This document shows positions 5,370 through 10,124 of a stretch of DNA of 10,124 nt, in pieces. The DNA is from Planctomycetota bacterium (GTDB taxonomy: Bacteria; Planctomycetota; Phycisphaerae; Phycisphaerales; SM1A02). The translations under genes were made by a program, and so were the position numbers. Within the stretch, counting starts at the first letter, position 1, and each line of letters starts with the position of its first letter. The DNA lies in assembly GCA_022567855.1 (NCBI GenBank), contig JADFGE010000071.1, positions 1 through 10,124 of the forward strand, given 5' to 3'. Below the pieces are notes generated by a model, which saw only the letters and a program-made list of their open reading frames with translations, made no database searches and was not told where the DNA came from.

Positions 5370-8300
5370 CAAACAGCTCCACCAGCGAACGGAACCAAGC
5401 CTCCAGAGACGCGATTGCGAGCTGCGGGTCGTCCTGGGCACGATGTTCCCGGTACGCGATGCGCATCTGGGCGAGCGCCGAGTCGCGTTGCCCGACGCCA
5501 TTCAACGCACGCGCATAGAGGCTCCGCAGCTTGGAGTCCAATTCGACCCAGGATTCAGCCTCTCCGAACATCCCGACGAGGACGGCGAAGTTCGGTCTCT
5601 CCATCCCCAGCACGATTTCACTCACCGCGGTCAGTCGCGCCTTGGTCGGCCTGAGCCGATAGGCCTCGCCATAGGACTGCGCGGCGAGCTGCAACTCGCC
5701 CTGGCGCCAGAGCAGACTGCCTTTCGCCTGATGCCAGACCGATTCAAGCGGATCTCGCTCTATCGCCTCATCGATTGCGGCGACGGCCGCTGCAAGCTCG
5801 TTTCGGCTTTCATGCAACGTCACGAGCAGGACGCGGGCGCCGCGGTGGTCGGGCGATCGCTCCAGAATGCGATTCAATTCACCGATCGCCGATCGCTCGT
5901 CGCCCATGGATCGGTATATATCGACGCGAACGATGCTTGTAGTATCCATGGCCGCCTGCACCTCGTCCGCTACATCCAAGGCCAGAAGCGCTTCGTCCAG
6001 CAAGCTCCGCATCCCGGATCGCTGGAATTCGTGCAGAAAGCTCTGCGCGGTCTGGATGTGCGGTCTCGGGTCGCGGGGCTGGTCCGCCTCCGCCTGCGCC
6101 AGCACTTGGCGCTGCCTCGCGTAATTCTCCCCGGCCAACTCAGCTTCGCCGTTGTCGTACAGCTCGTCTGCCTCTCGGCCGAGAATCGAGGCCAACAGCA
6201 TCGTGGAACTGAAGTCGGCGCCATCGGCATCCACCAGTTCCTGCAAGCGCCGGTGGGCTTGTTCAAGATGGCCCAAGTTGGCGTGGCCCTCGACGATGCG
6301 CAGGGACAACGAGCGATCAAAGCCAAGCTCCAGCAGCTCGTTGCACAGGTCAATGCCTTCCTCGAAGAAGCCGTTCGCGAAGAGAAGATCAATCAGGGCT
6401 CGATCCGCCTCTCGCCGCTCGGGATCTTGGTAGGCCCGCCCCCGCCGGAACGTTGCCCTGGCCTTCCGTGGCCGGTTCGTCGACACCTGGTAGCGCCCCA
6501 GCGACAAGAACATAGCCACGGTGCGTTCAGCTTCCTGCCATCGCTGCAGATAGTCCACTAATATCTGTTCACCGGCGGCAACCTCGCCCCGACTCCGGAG
6601 CAAGTTCGCGCGAACGGACGCGAGTTCAAGCGTGTCGCCGACCTGCGCTTCCACGGCGTCAAGGATGGCGTTGGACTCGTTGATCCACTCAGCCGCGATC
6701 TGCTCCAACAGCTCCGTTTTCGTCTTGGCCCCCACCTGCCGCCAGCGATCCACGTCGAACCTCGACTGACCCTCGTCGTCCAAAATGTGCTCGAAACTGG
6801 GCTTTCCCTCGCCCAACAGGTTGACCAGCCGCATCGCGTTGACGCGCTGATCCGGATACAGCTCGTAGAGCTCTCTCCGCTTCTGGATCGCCAAGACGGA
6901 GTCTCCGACATCCACTTCCAATCGAAGCCAGACGTCCTGAAGTTGCAGATCACTGGTTGTCAGCCGCTGACTGTCGCGCAAGACGGCGAGGGCCCTGGTT
7001 TTTTCGCCCGTTCTTTCCAGCAAGCGGATATACAGCGACACGACGACCCGATCATTCGGGGATCGCGCATAGGCCTCCTCGTAGGCGCGCCGGGCCTCGA
7101 CATTGTTCCCGAGCATTTCGTAGGCGCCTCCGAGCATCCGCCAGGGCGCCGCCGAGTAGGGCTTGCGATCGGTGGCCGCGTTGAGCGTCTGGACGGCCTG
7201 CTCGGGTTGCGAGCGCGCCAGCTCGTAGCGACCCCTGAAGATCAGGCCCTGGGCCTGGTCCGCGCTCGTCTCACGGGCTCGCTGAAGGATCGCCTCGGCC
7301 GCCTCCCAATCCGCGGCGGCGATCGCCTCGCCGAGCAGGGAATCCAAGAGCAACGGATGATCCGGCGCGATTTCCTGCGCTCGGGCGAGCAGCAGATCGG
7401 CCTCCTCGTCGGTGCGAACGGCAAGCGCCTGAATCGATGCCGCAGAGTCGTCCTCGCCCGACGCGGTGGCTCGCTCCGCCAGCTGCCGCAGATCCCGGCC
7501 ACGCCGACGTAACCCGGTCATTGTATTGATGGTCCGCTCCGGCTCGCTGGAATACCTCGCCAGCAGCGCCAATTTGAGCCGCTCGATCGGATCGTCAATG
7601 CCGATTGAAGCCTTCAACGAACGGAACGCCGCGGCATTCGGGCGCAGCTGAATCGCCCGGTCGATATATTCGCCCGCGGCGTCGAGCTGCTCTGCTTGGA
7701 TCTCGAGAAGCGCGAGTGCGTAAAGCAGTCGGGGCTCATCCTGCCCATGGTCCTGGAGCGCGACCAAGAGACTCGATCTTGCTCCGTCCAGATCGTCGTC
7801 GTCCGCCACGGCTTGGGCGTTGGCGATCGCTCGGGTTACCGCATCAGCGGGGCCGATCGCGCCCCTGGTCTTCCCTTCTTCGATAAGCAGGGCGAGGCGT
7901 TGGGCCTCTTCATTCTCAGGCTCTCTTCGCAGCGCCTCGTTGATCGTTTTGGATGCGTCATCGAAGCGCGTCAACCCTGCCTGGAGACGCGATTTCAGCG
8001 TCAGCAGGTACACGCTGCCCGGCCGTTGCCCCAGAGCGCCATCGATCCTCATCAGGGCCGAGCCAAGCTCCCCGATCCGCTCCAGGACACGGGCGGAATA
8101 CCAAAGGGTCTCAACGTCGGGATTGGCAAGGGCTCGTAGACAGCGCTCGAACTTGTCGGCGGCCAACAGGAGGTTGCCCTCGGCCAAAGCAATCTTCGCG
8201 TCAACCCGAAGCATCAGCGGCTCGGTTTCGACCTCGGTGACCAAGGTAGCCATGTGGTCACGGGCTGTTTTGACCCGCTGCAACTGAGCTGCCCGCTCAT

Positions 8301-9507
8301 CCTCCGCTGCCTGCTCCCACTGGGCATATTCGACATTAACGATCAGGGCCGCCGACCGAACCCGCAGCGTAGGGTGATACACTGCGAGCAGGCTCACCAC
8401 GACCGGTTCGGCATCGATGATCACCCGAGCTTGAACCCGAGCGGCCTCGAATGTACCGCCATAAAAATAGAGGTTCGCGAGCGAGAAGCGGTGAAGGTGA
8501 TGCTCGGGATGTTCGGAAAGGTAGTCCGTGAGGATACCGATTGCCTCGGCGGCGCCCTCCGTGGGATCCGCCAAGCTCAGGACATCCGTGGCCCCGAGAA
8601 GGAGCAACGGATCTGGCGATTCCGTGATCAATTCGACCATTCGATCAAGGGCCTGCGTGATCTCCTGCGGCGGCTCCATCTCCGCCGGATCGCCGTCGTC
8701 GGGTCGGCGGACCCACCACAAGGCGCGGAGCTTGCCAAGCTCCGGCCCCAGACCGTCGGCGTCAGGCCCAAGGCGAGCCTTGCGAACCTTCAAAGCCTCC
8801 TGCAGCATCTCCTTTGCTTTTTGCTCTTTTTCCTCGCTGGACAACTTGTTGCCAGCCTCGCGATCCAACCGTGCGGTCGCCAGCAGTGCTTCAACTCGAC
8901 CAGCCCAACCGGAATCACTATCAGGCACGGCCTCCACGAACTCAGACAGATTTCGCAAAGCGTCTTGTACTTGCGCGTCTGTCGGGACGGGATTGCGTCG
9001 CAGGATCGCCAGCCCCTTATACAGCTTCGCGTAGACGTACCGCGGATCGGATTGGGGAACCCCGGCTTCCATGTCCTCCGCGGCTTCGTAGACGGGGTCC
9101 CATGCAGGCGAACGATTCACGAGTCGTGCACGACTGTGCAGTTCTTCAAGTAACTCCAAATGCACGTCGGCGTCAAAGGGACGATATCGAATCTTATGCC
9201 GGAGCACGCCGATGAACAGACCGTAGTACCGCTCAGCTTGTTGCTGCGTTCGCGGCCGAATGTGCAGTAACGCCTGCTCGTACTTCCGTAAATGGGAGAG
9301 ATCGGATTCTTCCTTGGCCACCGCTCGGCCGTAGTCCTTCAGCGCCGCCTCGTAGTCGCCTTTGGCCATGAGTTGATCACCGGCCTTGATATACCGCGTC
9401 GTGTTGGCTCGATAGGCGAGGAGGCCCAAGCCGCCCAGGACGGCCACGGCCGCCAGGCTAATCGCGGCCAACGTCAATGCGAATTTTTTGTTCAAACGCG
9501 ATGCCAT
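5326..9507 (-). CDS. Very long membrane-anchored TPR protein of the exosortase/exopolysaccharide locus
   Basis: A 1393-residue frame starts at ATG 9507, supported by GAGGT 6 nt upstream, 21 nt after the EpsI-family stop. Residues 9-31, after the basic MASRLNKK, form one hydrophobic segment (LTLAAISLAAVAVLGGLGLL). There is no lipobox cysteine, so it is a signal anchor that leaves the rest in the periplasm or equivalent compartment. TPR repeats begin at once (AGDQLMAKGDYEAALKDYGRAV, 42-63) and recur along the whole length, for example FRGRYELARSQPEQAVQTLN and YEMLGNNVEARRAYEEAYAR. Domain-free linkers are few. Large TPR proteins are known from exosortase loci (PrsT-type, usually about 900 residues and often lipoproteins); this one is longer and lacks the lipoprotein signal. 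A role as an export or assembly scaffold is inferred from context. The last 14 residues (after SLVELF) are out of character; with the shifted segment downstream the intact protein would be about 1595 residues. Confidence 0.88.
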   Translation of the reverse strand: MASRLNKKFALTLAAISLAAVAVLGGLGLLAYRANTTRYIKAGDQLMAKGDYEAALKDYGRAVAKEESDLSHLRKYEQALLHIRPRTQQQAERYYGLFIGVLRHKIRYRPFDADVHLELLEELHSRARLVNRSPAWDPVYEAAEDMEAGVPQSDPRYVYAKLYKGLAILRRNPVPTDAQVQDALRNLSEFVEAVPDSDSGWAGRVEALLATARLDREAGNKLSSEEKEQKAKEMLQEALKVRKARLGPDADGLGPELGKLRALWWVRRPDDGDPAEMEPPQEITQALDRMVELITESPDPLLLLGATDVLSLADPTEGAAEAIGILTDYLSEHPEHHLHRFSLANLYFYGGTFEAARVQARVIIDAEPVVVSLLAVYHPTLRVRSAALIVNVEYAQWEQAAEDERAAQLQRVKTARDHMATLVTEVETEPLMLRVDAKIALAEGNLLLAADKFERCLRALANPDVETLWYSARVLERIGELGSALMRIDGALGQRPGSVYLLTLKSRLQAGLTRFDDASKTINEALRREPENEEAQRLALLIEEGKTRGAIGPADAVTRAIANAQAVADDDDLDGARSSLLVALQDHGQDEPRLLYALALLEIQAEQLDAAGEYIDRAIQLRPNAAAFRSLKASIGIDDPIERLKLALLARYSSEPERTINTMTGLRRRGRDLRQLAERATASGEDDSAASIQALAVRTDEEADLLLARAQEIAPDHPLLLDSLLGEAIAAADWEAAEAILQRARETSADQAQGLIFRGRYELARSQPEQAVQTLNAATDRKPYSAAPWRMLGGAYEMLGNNVEARRAYEEAYARSPNDRVVVSLYIRLLERTGEKTRALAVLRDSQRLTTSDLQLQDVWLRLEVDVGDSVLAIQKRRELYELYPDQRVNAMRLVNLLGEGKPSFEHILDDEGQSRFDVDRWRQVGAKTKTELLEQIAAEWINESNAILDAVEAQVGDTLELASVRANLLRSRGEVAAGEQILVDYLQRWQEAERTVAMFLSLGRYQVSTNRPRKARATFRRGRAYQDPERREADRALIDLLFANGFFEEGIDLCNELLELGFDRSLSLRIVEGHANLGHLEQAHRRLQELVDADGADFSSTMLLASILGREADELYDNGEAELAGENYARQRQVLAQAEADQPRDPRPHIQTAQSFLHEFQRSGMRSLLDEALLALDVADEVQAAMDTTSIVRVDIYRSMGDERSAIGELNRILERSPDHRGARVLLVTLHESRNELAAAVAAIDEAIERDPLESVWHQAKGSLLWRQGELQLAAQSYGEAYRLRPTKARLTAVSEIVLGMERPNFAVLVGMFGEAESWVELDSKLRSLYARALNGVGQRDSALAQMRIAYREHRAQDDPQLAIASLEAWFRSLVELFGPGARAGTVRARGQ

Positions 9508-9528
9508 AGGTGACCTCGTATTCCCGGG

Positions 9529-10124
9529 TTACGCCGTAGAGTTCCGTTGTGTATCCTCGACCGATGATTCCACGTCGACCCAGTCCGGCAAACATCGCAT
9601 CAGCTCCGGCAGAAGGTCAGCCAGAACCTCCGAGACGGCTTCAAGGAAGTCGTCCCGACCGAAATCCTCCGGGCCCGCCAACAGGAATTGGACCTTGGCG
9701 TAGTAGGCGTATTGTGTCGTCAAATCAAAGGCGAATTTGCGCACGCCCACGGGATTGGGCATGGTTTCTCCGTTGGCGATGAAGAAATACCCGGCATAAA
9801 CGCGCATTCCCGGGTTCTCCTCGGAGCCGAACTCCGTTGTGCGCAGCTCAAATTCCCCAATGGGCATCCGCAGACGCACCGGCTTGCCCGTCACCCGATC
9901 GTAGTGGGTCAGCACCGGATACGGCCTGCCCTTATTCAGGTGCTCGGAACTCAACTCCCACTGCGTGTCGTCGATCTTCAGCGGAAGATTCTTCGGGCGC
10001 GTCTTCGGGATCAGGCCCCCGGCCACAAGGCACCGGTCGGGCACATGCGGCACCGCGTCGATCAGTCCGGTGTAATAGGTGATATGGAGCGCCATCCCAG
10101 GCGCGTCCGCACGAGCCTCGCCTT
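9529..10124 (-). CDS. Exosortase-associated EpsI-family protein, partial at right edge
   Basis: The visible 198 codons include the EpsI signature YYTGLIDAVPHVPDRCLVAGG (His and Cys with the HVPxxC spacing). Strand-rich sequence follows: VLTHYDRVTGKPVRLRMPIG, AGYFFIANGE, YAYYAKVQFLL. The gene ends at TAA 9531-9529. EpsI proteins accompany exosortases and exopolysaccharide clusters; in several lineages the domain is fused to the exosortase. Their biochemical role is unsettled. An ATG lies at 10095, but the frame is open upstream to the edge (GEARADAPG precedes it) and the domain is already under way, so the real start is outside the window. Its fusion state with an exosortase cannot be seen. 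It is the most upstream visible gene of the minus-strand cluster. Confidence 0.82.
   Translation of the reverse strand, partial: GEARADAPGMALHITYYTGLIDAVPHVPDRCLVAGGLIPKTRPKNLPLKIDDTQWELSSEHLNKGRPYPVLTHYDRVTGKPVRLRMPIGEFELRTTEFGSEENPGMRVYAGYFFIANGETMPNPVGVRKFAFDLTTQYAYYAKVQFLLAGPEDFGRDDFLEAVSEVLADLLPELMRCLPDWVDVESSVEDTQRNSTA

Noticed and set aside
5361..5385. Programmed +1 frameshifting as the way the TPR gene is read
   Set aside because: A Shine-Dalgarno-like stretch is near, but there is no stop or hungry codon at the slip site; a 1-nt indel is simpler.
4873..6561. Long plus-strand open frame of 562 codons opposite the TPR genes
   Set aside because: Ser/Arg/Leu-rich, no domain signal, fully antisense to well-supported TPR coding sequence; a typical shadow in GC-rich DNA.
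8254..9153. Plus-strand open frame of 299 codons
   Set aside because: Antisense to the N-terminal third of the TPR protein, with no recognisable motif and no ribosome-binding site.

Overview
The window looks like two unlike blocks joined near position 1220-1257. Everything from about 1258 to the right edge is GC-rich, on the minus strand and tightly packed. Its gene content resembles an exosortase-linked exopolysaccharide locus of the kind found in Planctomycetota: an EpsI-family protein, a very long membrane-anchored TPR protein, a Wzz/BY-kinase chain-length regulator and a sugar-nucleotide epimerase. The planctomycete assignment is inferred from gene content and composition only. The left block (1 to about 1240) is visibly more AT-rich, above all in 1-600, has a different codon choice and carries unrelated small genes (a PPC/DUF296 protein, a 36-codon ORF and a Nudix hydrolase). 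It could come from another organism.

Layout, left to right. (1) 1-520, minus: a PPC/DUF296 gene that is still open at the left edge, with a strong Shine-Dalgarno and TTG of a possible next gene at 15-29. (2) 521-717: a divergent intergenic region with a perfect TTGACA -35 box on the plus strand, small palindromes and a short ORF. (3) 718 to about 1240, plus: a Nudix hydrolase interrupted by an in-frame TGA at 811-813, whose C-terminus runs into the epimerase antisense strand. (4) 1258-2259, minus: an extended-SDR NAD-dependent epimerase/dehydratase. (5) 2260-2443: a non-coding GC-rich spacer. (6) 2444-4663, minus: a Wzz/BY-kinase gene split by an in-frame TAG at 4130-4132, whose ATPase domain lacks the Walker A lysine. 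(7) 4719-9507, minus: a TPR protein of about 1595 residues, broken by a 1-nt frameshift near 5370. (8) 9529-10124, minus: an EpsI-family protein, partial at the right edge.

Transcription of the right block runs from right to left (EpsI, TPR, Wzz/kinase, epimerase), with gaps of 21 and 55 nt between the first three genes, so it is probably one operon whose promoter lies outside the window. A plausible joint role is synthesis, chain-length control and export of an extracellular polysaccharide coupled to exosortase-dependent protein sorting. The exosortase itself is not in view.

Three reading-frame breaks (TGA at 811, TAG at 4130, +1 shift near 5370), each inside otherwise well-preserved protein sequence, together with the abrupt junction near 1240, suggest that residual sequencing errors or a chimeric assembly should be excluded before any biological reading. 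The most interesting biological signal is the degenerate Walker A motif (GxxxxGTT instead of GxxxxGK[ST]) in an otherwise intact BY-kinase-like domain, next to an exceptionally long TPR scaffold.
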